This document shows, piece after piece, positions 1 to 7,623 of a stretch of DNA of 23,268 bases (position 1 is the stretch's first letter; the number at the start of each line of letters is the position of its first letter). The position numbers were made by a program, and so were the translations under genes. The stretch is from Lentimicrobium sp. (GTDB lineage: Bacteria; Bacteroidota; Bacteroidia; Flavobacteriales; Flavobacteriaceae), in assembly GCA_022758945.1 (NCBI GenBank), contig JAEMQE010000220.1:1-23268 (forward strand), read 5' to 3'. The notes below the pieces were generated by a model. It did no database searches. It worked only from the letters and a program-made list of their open reading frames with translations, and was not told where the DNA came from.

Positions 1-1105
1 GTACCCTAATTCTTGCCTTTTCCTTTGGCACAACTGGAAAAAAGAAACCAATAACATAAATCCCTTTTTTTAACAATTCATTTGCCATAGTCTGGGCTAA
101 TTTTGCATCATATAACATCACAGGAACAATCGCAGAATCACCATCTATAATGTCGAAACCTGCTTTTTTCATTCCTGCTTTAAAATAATTCGTGTTCCAT
201 TCAAGTTTATCCCGAAGAGTTGTGTCTTTTTCCAACAATTCAAAAACCTTGATGGAAGCACCAACGATTGCCGGTGCCAATGAATTAGAAAACAAATAAG
301 GCCTTGACCGTTGACGCAACAATTCAATAATTTCTTTCTTAGAAGTAGTATATCCTCCCATTGCTCCGCCAAGTGCTTTTCCTAATGTTCCTGTTATTAT
401 ATCAACCCTTCCCATTACTCCTTTTGCTTCGAGTGTTCCTTTTCCTGTTGCGCCTATAAATCCAGCTGCGTGGCATTCATCTACCATAACCATTGCGTCA
501 TATTTATCGGCTAAATCGCAAATCTTATCCAAAGGTGCGACAACACCATCCATCGAAAAAACTCCATCGGTCACAATCAGTTTAAAACGAGCTCCTGCCT
601 CATTGGCTTTTATTAATTGTTGTTCCAAATCTTCCATATTGGAATTTTCGTAACGAAATCGAGCAGCTTTACATAAACGAACTCCATCAATAATGGAAGC
701 GTGATTCAAACTATCCGAAATGATAGCGTCATTTTCGTTTAACAAAGGTTCGAAAACGCCGCCATTGGCATCAAAAGCAGCAGCATATAAAATCGTATCT
801 TCCGTTCCATAGAAATCTGAAATCTTTTTTTCCAATGTTTTGTGAATATCCTGAGTTCCGCAAATAAACCTGACGGACGACATCCCAAAACCATGTGTGT
901 TCATCGTGTCTTTTGCCGCCTGGATTACTTCGGGATGTGAAGAAAGTCCAAGATAATTATTGGCACAAAAATTTAGAACCGTTTCTCCATTAACGGTGAT
1001 TTCTGCTCCTTGTGGCGAAGTGATGATTCTTTCTTTTTTGAAAATTCCGTTGTCTTCAATAGTTTGAAGCTCAGATTGCAGGTAATCTTTTATTTTTCCG
1101 TACAT
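1..1105 (-). CDS. kbl: Glycine C-acetyltransferase (2-amino-3-ketobutyrate CoA ligase), 3' end cut by window
   Basis: This PLP enzyme of the alpha-oxoamine synthase family interconverts glycine plus acetyl-CoA and 2-amino-3-ketobutyrate in threonine breakdown. The frame is open from the ATG at 1105 to the window edge, giving 368 complete codons; the E. coli enzyme has 398 residues, so about 30 C-terminal residues are missing. Visible marks are NFCANNYLGLSSHPEV near residue 45, the PLP-binding aspartate in VDECHAAGFIG (about D209), and the Schiff-base lysine in TGTLGKALGG (about K243). The last visible residues, VPKGKARIRV, match the usual run before the C-terminal helix. It lies 85 nt downstream of the AddA-like gene on the same strand with no terminator and no clear TAnnTTTG box between, so co-transcription is possible. 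No threonine dehydrogenase gene is visible. Confidence 0.95.
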   Translation of the reverse strand, partial: MYGKIKDYLQSELQTIEDNGIFKKERIITSPQGAEITVNGETVLNFCANNYLGLSSHPEVIQAAKDTMNTHGFGMSSVRFICGTQDIHKTLEKKISDFYGTEDTILYAAAFDANGGVFEPLLNENDAIISDSLNHASIIDGVRLCKAARFRYENSNMEDLEQQLIKANEAGARFKLIVTDGVFSMDGVVAPLDKICDLADKYDAMVMVDECHAAGFIGATGKGTLEAKGVMGRVDIITGTLGKALGGAMGGYTTSKKEIIELLRQRSRPYLFSNSLAPAIVGASIKVFELLEKDTTLRDKLEWNTNYFKAGMKKAGFDIIDGDSAIVPVMLYDAKLAQTMANELLKKGIYVIGFFFPVVPKEKARIRV

Positions 1106-1161
1106 ATTTATTGTTTCTTTTGTTTGCTTTGCAAGTTCACTTTCGCTCGCACCAAATTTTT

Positions 1162-1186
1162 GCCACGAAGGCACAAAGGCGCAAAG
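1162..1186. repeat. Short dispersed-type intergenic repeat (CACGAAGGCACAAAGGCG)
   Basis: The addA-kbl gap contains CACGAAGGCACAAAGGCG, built from near-copies of a CGAAGGCACAAAGG unit. I recall this string (or its complement, a 'CGCCTTTGTGCCTTCGTG' motif) as common between genes in Bacteroidota and other bacteria. It starts a few bases after the addA stop codon. Only one copy lies in this window, so its status as a repeat rests on memory, not on the sequence shown. Confidence 0.45.
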
Positions 1187-1190
1187 TTTT

Positions 1191-4100
1191 CTACAAATTT
1201 ACTACATTGATTTGTTCTCCTATATATATTAGTGCTTTTTTTGTGACTTTGAACCCCATTAATTCAATCGCTTTTTGATAATTGTTCAATTGCAATTGAT
1301 ATTTAGGATTATGTGTTCCTGTTTTATAATCCAAAAGATAAATTTCCTTGTTCTTGTTCAAAACCATTCGGTCAGGTTTGATGGTTTTTCCTTGTTTTTG
1401 AATAATGGTTTGTTCATTCAGCACTTCGTTTCCTTCTTCAAAACAAACCGAAAGTTCCGAGTGATTCACAATTTCCTGAATCGTATTATAAACCAAATCT
1501 TTTTGATTTAGAGTGATTAATCCACTTTCAACAGCTTTTGTAATGGCAAAATCAACATCATTTTTGGTTTTTACAAAAGACAGGATTTCGTGAACTACAT
1601 TCCCATATTCTATGGCTTCTTGTTGATGCGTTCCCCACATCAAAGCTTCTCGCTGGGCGATTTTGATATTTTTTGGATTCAGAATTTCAGAAACTAAAGG
1701 AATAGTTTTCAAAGTATCGACGTGTTTTTTCTCAACTGACAATTTGGTGGGAATTCCAAATTCATATTCCAATTTATCTTCATCAAATTGTCCTTTGTTA
1801 ACCAAATAATTGACAAAAAAGGCTGACATATTGTTTTTTCTCACAACTCCTTTGGCATCTAAATTCATACTCGAAATCACATATAATTGTTCTTCGGCTC
1901 GAGTCAAAGCCACATACAAAATATTTATATTGTCTAATAATTCTTCCTGTGATTTTTGGACATAAACTGATTTTGCCGCTTCTCCAAAACCTTCAACGGC
2001 TTTGCTATTGTCCACCAAAACTTTTGGCAAACCAAAATCATCTACTTCTGTGTCAATCCATAATTTATTTTTTGGACTGCGACTGTAATCTTCGTCTGCA
2101 AAAGGCATAATCACGACCGGAAATTCCAATCCTTTAGAAGTATGAATGGTCATAATCCGAACAGCATTGTTGCCTTCGGGTGATGGAATGCTGAATTTCT
2201 CCGAATTTTTATCCCAGTAATTCAAAAAGTCCGATATTCCGGCTTGGTTCCTAATATCTCGTTCGAGTACGATATCCATAAAATACTGAACGTAAGCATT
2301 GCTTTTTTTGAGATTAAGGAATTTAGAAACAATAATCTCAACGGCTTCATATAAAGATTTTTTTCTGATGTTTTGAAAAGACAAACTAACATCAAAACTC
2401 TCAAGCCAGTTCTCAAAATCCATTTCATTTACGTACGACATTCCTAGCACTATAAAATCGTGAATAGGTAATTTATCTTGACTATTTTGTGCTAAAAATT
2501 GCAAGAAATAAGCTTTTGATTCTTTATCCGAATTGTTTTTTAAATACTTTAATAAATGAATAATGAATCGAACTTCGGTGGCGTTTTTAATCATCAAGGT
2601 TTCTGATGATAAAAGCGGAATTCCTTGCTCTGTCAAATAATTAGCAACTGCAATTCCCTGACTGCGTTTTCTGGTCAGAATAACGATGTCCTTATATTCA
2701 AAACCTTGTTTTACTACTTTTTGAATGGTGTTCAAAGTCGCCAAAATATACAATTCTGTTTTACCCAAAGCGTCTTGGTCGTCTTCGCTTTCTTCTGTTT
2801 TTGGAATAAAAGAAATATTTACGTAACCACCCGTTTTGTTATTGCTTTTTTGATGACTGTGATTGGCATACAAATCATTGTAATCTTCGTGTTCGAATTC
2901 GTTGGACAACAATTGAAAAAACTCATTGTTGAATTCGATTATTTTTGAATAAGAACGGTAATTTTTATCTAAATGTTCTAAAACTTTATCGGGATTGTTG
3001 AACGGATTATGGTTTTTACTCAACTCAATAAACTGCTCGGCTTTTCCGCCACGCCAACGATAAATAGATTGTTTTGGGTCGCCAACAATCATCAAAGTTC
3101 CTTTTTGACCTTCAAATTCGCTCGATGTTGCGTTGTCAATCAGTGGAATCAGGTTTTGCCACTGCATTTCGGAAGTGTCCTGAAACTCGTCGATGAAAAA
3201 ATGACGGTAACGCTCTCCCAATCTTTCGTAAATAAATGGTGCCGGTTGGTTCTGAATTTCCCGATGAATAATGGCGTTGAATTCCGAAATTGAAAGCACG
3301 TTTTGTTCTTCCTGAATTTTAGTCAATTCATTGCTGACGGTGTTTAGCAACGATAATGGCGTAATATTTTTCAGGAATGCTTTGTAGAAATTTTTCTTTT
3401 CATTATTAGCATAAACAATCGCTAAAAGCGACAAAATTTCTGGAAGAACAGCATCGATTAAAGGTTTGTCTTTTGCATTTTTATTGATTGCAACTTCTTC
3501 GGGACTTAAAAATTTATAATTTTTTTCTCGAATGTCTTTGTCGATAATAAAATTCAAATGATTTGGGAATGTTCCTCTTGAAAATGATTTTGTATCAATT
3601 CCGTTTTTTTCAATTAATGAAAAAGCTTGGGTCGCCAATTTGACGTTTTCGTCTTCCAAAACTTTGCTGGCTTCGGCGAGTTTGTTTTTTATCTCAACAA
3701 ATTCAGCAATGGTTTTGTCTTTAAAATGGGTGATTTCATTTCGGTTGTTTTCATTGAGAACCAAACGACCCGTTTCAAGAATTTCACGTGAAATGTCCCA
3801 GGATTTGTCGTCATCGGTTTTTTCCATCGTGAAATCGATGAGCAATTTAGTCAAGGTTTCATCTTCTCCGGCTTGCGCAATGATGGCGTCAGCGGCTTCA
3901 ATGAGGAGATTTTCGGTATCCAAAGTCACCTCGAAAGTCATTGGCAAACCCAAATCATGGGCAAAAGCCCGAATAACTTTGTGCGTGAATTTATCGATTG
4001 TAGAAATATCAAAAGCAGCATAATTGTGAATAATATGCTTGATTATTTGCTGGGATTTGGTTTTGATTTGGATGATGGAAAGTTCTGTTTCTAGTGCCAA

Positions 4101-4340
4101 ATGCTGCATTAAATCCTGTGCTTTTTCGCTGGGATTGTCTTTAGAAAACTCGGATAAACTGCCCACAATTCTACTTTTCATTTCGTGAACCGCTTTGTTG
4201 GTAAACGTAATGGCAAGAATGTTGCGATAGGCATCATTTTTCTTGGCAACGAGAATGATTTTAAGGTATTCTTTTACGAGCGCATAGGTTTTCCCGGAAC
4301 CTGCCGATGCGTCGTATATGGAAAATGATGGTCTTTGCAT
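1191..4340 (-). CDS. addA: AddA/RecB-type UvrD-family helicase with C-terminal nuclease
   Basis: This 1049-residue protein is a superfamily 1A helicase fused to a RecB-type nuclease, as in AddAB/RecBCD enzymes that process double-strand DNA ends for RecA loading. The helicase motifs appear in order: Walker A DASAGSGKT (residues 10-18), motif Ia AITFTNKAVHEMK, Walker B FIDEFQDTSEMQW, motif III IVGDPKQSIYRWRGG, motif IV KNYRS, motif V MTIHTSKGLEFPVV and motif VI LYVALTRAEEQLYV. The C-terminal PD-(D/E)XK nuclease looks intact, with GNVVHEIL (H917), PDRM (D990) and LLDYKTG (about 1003-1009). The start at 4340 gives the usual short lead into Walker A. The AddB-type partner is not beside it here: sod is upstream on the other strand and kbl is downstream. 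The gene symbol is by analogy; 'UvrD-helicase domain protein' is the safe name. Confidence 0.92.
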   Translation of the reverse strand: MQRPSFSIYDASAGSGKTYALVKEYLKIILVAKKNDAYRNILAITFTNKAVHEMKSRIVGSLSEFSKDNPSEKAQDLMQHLALETELSIIQIKTKSQQIIKHIIHNYAAFDISTIDKFTHKVIRAFAHDLGLPMTFEVTLDTENLLIEAADAIIAQAGEDETLTKLLIDFTMEKTDDDKSWDISREILETGRLVLNENNRNEITHFKDKTIAEFVEIKNKLAEASKVLEDENVKLATQAFSLIEKNGIDTKSFSRGTFPNHLNFIIDKDIREKNYKFLSPEEVAINKNAKDKPLIDAVLPEILSLLAIVYANNEKKNFYKAFLKNITPLSLLNTVSNELTKIQEEQNVLSISEFNAIIHREIQNQPAPFIYERLGERYRHFFIDEFQDTSEMQWQNLIPLIDNATSSEFEGQKGTLMIVGDPKQSIYRWRGGKAEQFIELSKNHNPFNNPDKVLEHLDKNYRSYSKIIEFNNEFFQLLSNEFEHEDYNDLYANHSHQKSNNKTGGYVNISFIPKTEESEDDQDALGKTELYILATLNTIQKVVKQGFEYKDIVILTRKRSQGIAVANYLTEQGIPLLSSETLMIKNATEVRFIIHLLKYLKNNSDKESKAYFLQFLAQNSQDKLPIHDFIVLGMSYVNEMDFENWLESFDVSLSFQNIRKKSLYEAVEIIVSKFLNLKKSNAYVQYFMDIVLERDIRNQAGISDFLNYWDKNSEKFSIPSPEGNNAVRIMTIHTSKGLEFPVVIMPFADEDYSRSPKNKLWIDTEVDDFGLPKVLVDNSKAVEGFGEAAKSVYVQKSQEELLDNINILYVALTRAEEQLYVISSMNLDAKGVVRKNNMSAFFVNYLVNKGQFDEDKLEYEFGIPTKLSVEKKHVDTLKTIPLVSEILNPKNIKIAQREALMWGTHQQEAIEYGNVVHEILSFVKTKNDVDFAITKAVESGLITLNQKDLVYNTIQEIVNHSELSVCFEEGNEVLNEQTIIQKQGKTIKPDRMVLNKNKEIYLLDYKTGTHNPKYQLQLNNYQKAIELMGFKVTKKALIYIGEQINVVNL

Positions 4341-4383
4341 ATTTATTTACCGCTAATTCGCAGATTTATTTTCTTATTTATTT

Positions 4384-4416
4384 AAACCTATAAGGTTTTA
4401 AAAACCTTATAGGTTT
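4384..4416. repeat. Perfect 16-bp palindrome with one-base centre
   Basis: The left arm AAACCTATAAGGTTTT (4384-4399) and the right arm AAAACCTTATAGGTTT (4401-4416) are exact reverse complements around a single A. It lies between the divergent addA and sod starts. No T-run longer than three follows on either side, so it is a poor terminator for either strand. I recall near-identical CCTATAAGG palindromes scattered between genes in Flavobacterium, which suggests a dispersed palindromic element. A second recall-based fragment, ACCGCTAATTCGCAGATTT (4349-4367), lies beside it. Confidence 0.8.
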
Positions 4417-4449
4417 GTTTGTGAATGTCGAAAGTTCATTTCACACCAA

Positions 4450-4532
4450 ATGCCCTAGCCCAGATAGAAGTGGAAATCCTCCCGATTTTTCTTCGGGAGA
4501 TTGCAACGAATAGCTGGAATTAGCTCCTAAAA
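4450..4532 (+). ncRNA. Flavo-1-like structured RNA candidate
   Basis: This stretch begins ATGCCCTAGCCCAGATAGA and ends AGCTGGAATTAGCTCCTAA. It resembles a multi-copy flavobacterial element that I associate with the Flavo-1 RNA family (recalled, not searched). A central hairpin is clear: ATCCTCCCGA (4477-4486) pairs with TTCGGGAGAT (around 4492-4501), with one bulged C. CCAG (4460-4463) can pair with CTGG (4514-4517) to enclose it. There is no long open frame. It is 40-70 nt upstream of the likely sod promoter, so it is probably a separate transcript or a repeat and not part of the sod leader. Confidence 0.5.
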
Positions 4533-4600
4533 AAAATCACTATCAATTAATTTAATAAAACTATAACTAAATAGAATTTCCAATTCCAAAGTTAATTGTT

Positions 4601-4608
4601 TATTTTTG
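4601..4608 (+). promoter_or_regulatory. Likely sod promoter, -7 box TATTTTTG
   Basis: TATTTTTG matches the Bacteroidota -7 consensus TAnnTTTG exactly and is 35 nt before the sod start codon. The -33 region (TTTC near 4577-4580) is only a weak match to TTTG or TTG. Confidence 0.6.
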
Positions 4609-4643
4609 AATAAAATATTTATAAATCACTAAACAACTATATT

Positions 4644-5249
4644 ATGGCTTTTGAATTACCACAATTACCTTATGCGTATGACGCATTGGAACCACATATT
4701 GATGCGCGCACGATGGAAATCCATCACACAAAGCACCATAATGCTTATATCACTAACGTAAACGCTGCTATTGCAGGAACAGATTTAGAAGGAAAAAGCA
4801 TTGAAGATATTTTGACAAATCTTGATATGAAAAATATGGCTGTTCGTAATAACGGCGGTGGACATTTCAATCACAGTTTGTTTTGGACCGTGATGTCTCC
4901 GAACGGTGGCGGATTGCCAACAGGAGAATTATTAGCTGCAATTGAAAGTGCTTTTGGATCTTTTGATGTGTTTAAAGCGGCTTTTGCCAAAGCTGGAGCG
5001 ACACAATTTGGTTCTGGATGGGCTTGGCTATGTGTAAAAGACGGAAAATTGGAAGTTTGCGGAACACCAAATCAAGACAATACTTTGATGCCGGGTGTAG
5101 GTTGTGGCGGAAGACCAATCCTGGGAATGGATGTATGGGAGCACGCTTATTATTTAAATTATCAAAACAGAAGACCTGATTATATTGAAGCTTTCTTCAA
5201 TGTGATTAATTGGGCTGAAGTGGCTAGAAGATATGCTTTAGAAAAATAG
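4644..5249 (+). CDS. sodA: Superoxide dismutase, Fe/Mn family
   Basis: This 201-residue cytosolic enzyme converts superoxide to oxygen and hydrogen peroxide. The four metal ligands are visible: H27 in MEIHHTKHH, H77 in GGHFNHSLFW, and D163 and H167 in MDVWEHAYY. The glutamine in NQDN (Q144) sits where Mn-type enzymes carry it, so manganese is the more likely metal, though many Bacteroidota enzymes are cambialistic. There is no signal peptide. The length is normal for the family and the start follows a promoter at a usual distance. A terminator follows 27 nt after the stop, so the gene appears monocistronic. Codon use is like its neighbours. The symbol sodA is chosen for the Mn-type features; sodB is the alternative. 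Confidence 0.96.
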   Translation: MAFELPQLPYAYDALEPHIDARTMEIHHTKHHNAYITNVNAAIAGTDLEGKSIEDILTNLDMKNMAVRNNGGGHFNHSLFWTVMSPNGGGLPTGELLAAIESAFGSFDVFKAAFAKAGATQFGSGWAWLCVKDGKLEVCGTPNQDNTLMPGVGCGGRPILGMDVWEHAYYLNYQNRRPDYIEAFFNVINWAEVARRYALEK

Positions 5250-5276
5250 ACTTTTAGAGATAAGAAGCTTTTAAAT

Positions 5277-5317
5277 AATAGACGAATAGACTGAAAAGTT
5301 TGTTCGTCTATTTTTTT
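5277..5317 (+). terminator. Intrinsic terminator of sod
   Basis: AATAGACGAA (5277-5286) pairs exactly with TTCGTCTATT (5303-5312), and the run of T continues to 5317. It ends the sod transcript. Confidence 0.85.
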
Positions 5318-5344
5318 GTTTAAAAATCCTTCACATAATTAAAC

Positions 5345-5412
5345 GAAAAAGGTGAAATTGCTTTCACCTCTTTGCCCCAAATCTACCATTAACTTAATCT
5401 ACTAAATTACGG
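5345..5412 (-). ncRNA. Tandem small-RNA-like unit, copy 1
   Basis: On the minus strand a TAACTTTG box (5418-5425) is followed by about 68 nt ending in a hairpin (GGTGAAA/TTTCACC arms, 5351-5368) and five T. The predicted RNA carries the invariant core shared with copy 2 (plus strand TTTGCCCCAAATCTACCAT, 5371-5389). No good -33 element is visible, so this copy may be weakly expressed or depend on read-through from copy 2 or purF. A 16-codon frame starting MVDLGQRG runs through the hairpin, but copy 2 stops after eight codons, so the conserved product is more likely RNA. I do not recognise a named family. Confidence 0.5.
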
Positions 5413-5417
5413 TAATG

Positions 5418-5425
5418 CAAAGTTA
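5418..5425 (-). promoter_or_regulatory. -7 box TAACTTTG of small-RNA copy 1
   Basis: Exact TAnnTTTG match on the minus strand (plus strand CAAAGTTA), at the same position relative to the conserved block as in copy 2. The -33 TTG is missing. Confidence 0.45.
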
Positions 5426-5528
5426 ATAACCTTGTGGTTTTATCTGATTGTTTATTTAAAATATATTGGGATGGGTGTCAAATCTGAGTGTAAATACCTA
5501 TTTTAAGATTCCTTGAGTTTATTCCAAT

Positions 5529-5598
5529 AAAAAAGGTGAAATTTCTTTCACCCTTTTTGCCCCAAATCTACCATAAACTTAACCTACTAATATTATGG
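5529..5598 (-). ncRNA. Tandem small-RNA-like unit, copy 2
   Basis: This is the second unit, offset about 185 bp from copy 1 and matching it at nearly nine of ten aligned positions from the -7 box to the terminator. The minus-strand order is -33 TTG, 17 nt, TATCTTTG, about 70 nt, hairpin GGTGAAA-loop-TTTCACC (5535-5552), six T (5529-5534). The core TTTGCCCCAAATCTACCAT (plus strand, 5557-5575) is identical to copy 1. Since purF ends at 5690 on this strand with no terminator of its own before this point, the hairpin probably also ends purF messages. The same hairpin followed by CTTTTT can act on the plus strand too. Confidence 0.6.
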
Positions 5599-5603
5599 TG
5601 AGT

Positions 5604-5631
5604 CAAAGATAGAAACGCAATACGCTATCAA
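5604..5631 (-). promoter_or_regulatory. Promoter of small-RNA copy 2 (TTG-N17-TATCTTTG)
   Basis: The minus strand reads TTG (plus CAA, 5629-5631), 17 nt, then TATCTTTG (plus CAAAGATA, 5604-5611). This matches the Flavobacterium promoter pattern at both boxes. It faces away from every annotated gene start, so it must drive something that begins inside this intergenic region. Confidence 0.6.
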
Positions 5632-5689
5632 CAAATAAATTAGACGAAATACTCAAATAGTCGTTGAAATGCTTAATTGTTACTTTTTT

Positions 5690-7588
5690 TTAGTACGCTC
5701 TTGCATTTTTACCTTCATAAAAATTCATAAATGCCTTATTTACAACACGATTGCCTCCAGGAGTTGGATAATCTCCGGTGAAATACCAATCGCCTAAATT
5801 CTTTGGACAAGCGATATGTAAATTCTCAACCGTTTGGAAAATAATCTTTACTTCGGCATTGATTTCTGGTGAACTCAAAAGCTGCGCAATTTTATCTGAA
5901 ATTTCCTGAGGTTTGAATGGCGCATAGATTTCGGTGACAAAATTCACCACTTCGGTGTCGTGAAAATCTTCCTGTTCCTTACATTTAATATAAACTTGAT
6001 CAACAATATGGTACAAGTTTCTTTCTTTCAACAATTCTAATGTAGCCTGAAATGCCACCAATCCCTCGAGCTTTGCCATATCGATTCCATAACAATCCGG
6101 ATAACGAATTTGTGGTGCCGATGATACTACAACAATACTTTTGGGTTTCAAACGATCCATCATTTTGATAATACTCATTTTGAGTGTCGTTCCACGAACG
6201 ATACTGTCATCAATAATAACCAAATTATCTGTTGGTTTTATCACGCCATACGTCACGTCATAAACGTGGGCAACCAAATCATCACGACTGCTGTCTTCAG
6301 TGATGAAAGTTCTCAATTTTGCGTCTTTGATGGCTACTTTTTCGGTTCTGATTTTTACCGAAAGTATTTCTTCTAGTTTTTCTCTTGTTAGTTTTTTTCT
6401 GTTCACGAGAATGTAATTGTTTTTCCTTTGATTCAGGAAATCCTGAGCCGCTTCAATCATTCCGTAGAAAGAAGTTTCGGCAGTATTTGGAATATAGGAG
6501 AAAACGGTGTTGTCTGTGTCGTTATCAATAGCGTCTAAAACTGCTGGAAGAATTAGTTTTCCCAAGTTTTTTCTTTCTTGATATATTTCGGCATCACTTC
6601 CACGAGAGAAATAAATTCTTTCGAAAGAACAGGCTTTTTTAACGGTTGGCGGAAGAATTTCTTGCTCGGTTACAGTGCCATTTTTCTTAATGATTAAAGC
6701 ATTTCCGGGTTGAAGTTCTTTTACTTTTTCGAAATCTACGTTGAAAACCGTTTGAATCACCGGGCGTTCAGATGCCACTACCACAATTTCGTCATCCTCA
6801 TAAAAATAGGCTGGGCGAATTCCTGCTGGATCTCTAAAAACAAAGGCGTCTCCGTGACCCAAAAGGCCTGCCATTGCATAACCTCCGTCTAGATTTTTGG
6901 AAGCTCTAGTTAAAATTTTTGCTATGTCTAATTTTTCTGCAATTACTGGTGACGCTTCTCTTTTTGTCAAACCATTATTTTTGCATTCTTGGTACAAATC
7001 AGTTACGGCATCGTCTAGGAAATGTCCAATTTTTTCCATTACGGTAACCGTATCTGTCATTTCTTTTGGATGCTGACCCAAATCAACCAGACTTTGAAAA
7101 AGTTCTTTTACATTGGTCATATTGAAATTTCCGGCCAAAATCAGATTTCTATGCATCCAGTTATTCTGACGTAAAAAAGGGTGAACACTTTCAATACTAT
7201 TTTTTCCAAAGGTTCCGTAACGAACGTGTCCTAGAAACAATTCGCCTAAATAAGGAATTTTCCTTTTTTGCAATTCCACATCGTCCGAATATTCCGGATG
7301 TGATGCCATTTCCTCATTTATTCTGTCATTTATTTGGGCGAAAACATCTTGAATAGGCTGCGCATCATTCGATCGAACTCTGCTGATATATCTTTCTCCC
7401 GGTTCCACGTCGAGTTTGATGCTTGCAAAACCTGCTCCATCTTGTCCCCGATTGTGCTGCTTTTCCATCAGGAGATACATCTTTTTTATCCCGTAGAAAG
7501 CGCTACCGTATTTTTCTTTGTAGAATTCTAACGGTTTTTTTAATCTTAAAAGGGCAATGCCACATTCGTGTTTAATTGCGTCGCTCAT
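5690..7588 (-). CDS. purF: PurF-like class II amidotransferase/phosphoribosyltransferase (amidophosphoribosyltransferase family)
   Basis: This 632-residue protein has the two PurF domains. The N-terminal Ntn glutaminase shows C9 after a short propeptide (MSDAIKHE), then HNRGQDGAGF (45-54), GHVRYGTFG (120-128) and FRDPAGIRP (251-259). The C-terminal phosphoribosyltransferase has the PRPP loop VIIDDSIVRGTT (457-468) and SAPQIRYPDCYGIDM. The reaction expected of the family is PRPP plus glutamine to phosphoribosylamine, the first step of purine synthesis. It is much longer than the usual 470-500 residues. The stretch at about 390-450, where normal PurF has its conserved FxRNRYxGRTFI-type loop, is replaced by an unrelated charged sequence, and there is a C-terminal extension from about 590. 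It may be a diverged paralogue with a changed role. The symbol marks family membership. Confidence 0.8.
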   Translation of the reverse strand: MSDAIKHECGIALLRLKKPLEFYKEKYGSAFYGIKKMYLLMEKQHNRGQDGAGFASIKLDVEPGERYISRVRSNDAQPIQDVFAQINDRINEEMASHPEYSDDVELQKRKIPYLGELFLGHVRYGTFGKNSIESVHPFLRQNNWMHRNLILAGNFNMTNVKELFQSLVDLGQHPKEMTDTVTVMEKIGHFLDDAVTDLYQECKNNGLTKREASPVIAEKLDIAKILTRASKNLDGGYAMAGLLGHGDAFVFRDPAGIRPAYFYEDDEIVVVASERPVIQTVFNVDFEKVKELQPGNALIIKKNGTVTEQEILPPTVKKACSFERIYFSRGSDAEIYQERKNLGKLILPAVLDAIDNDTDNTVFSYIPNTAETSFYGMIEAAQDFLNQRKNNYILVNRKKLTREKLEEILSVKIRTEKVAIKDAKLRTFITEDSSRDDLVAHVYDVTYGVIKPTDNLVIIDDSIVRGTTLKMSIIKMMDRLKPKSIVVVSSAPQIRYPDCYGIDMAKLEGLVAFQATLELLKERNLYHIVDQVYIKCKEQEDFHDTEVVNFVTEIYAPFKPQEISDKIAQLLSSPEINAEVKIIFQTVENLHIACPKNLGDWYFTGDYPTPGGNRVVNKAFMNFYEGKNARAY

Positions 7589-7623
7589 CGTGTTGTTGTA
7601 ATTTGTAGTTAGTTGTTTTTTAA

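Noticed and set aside
2625..2948. 107-codon plus-strand open frame with hydrophobic stretches
   Set aside because: It is antisense to addA; phenylalanine-rich content is the complement of lysine and glutamate codons.
3640..4023. 127-codon plus-strand open frame
   Set aside because: It lies wholly antisense to the well-supported addA gene and has no recognisable domain or promoter.
5345..5631. CRISPR-like or simple tandem repeat
   Set aside because: There are only two units, offset about 185 bp, each with promoter and terminator features, and no short regular spacers.
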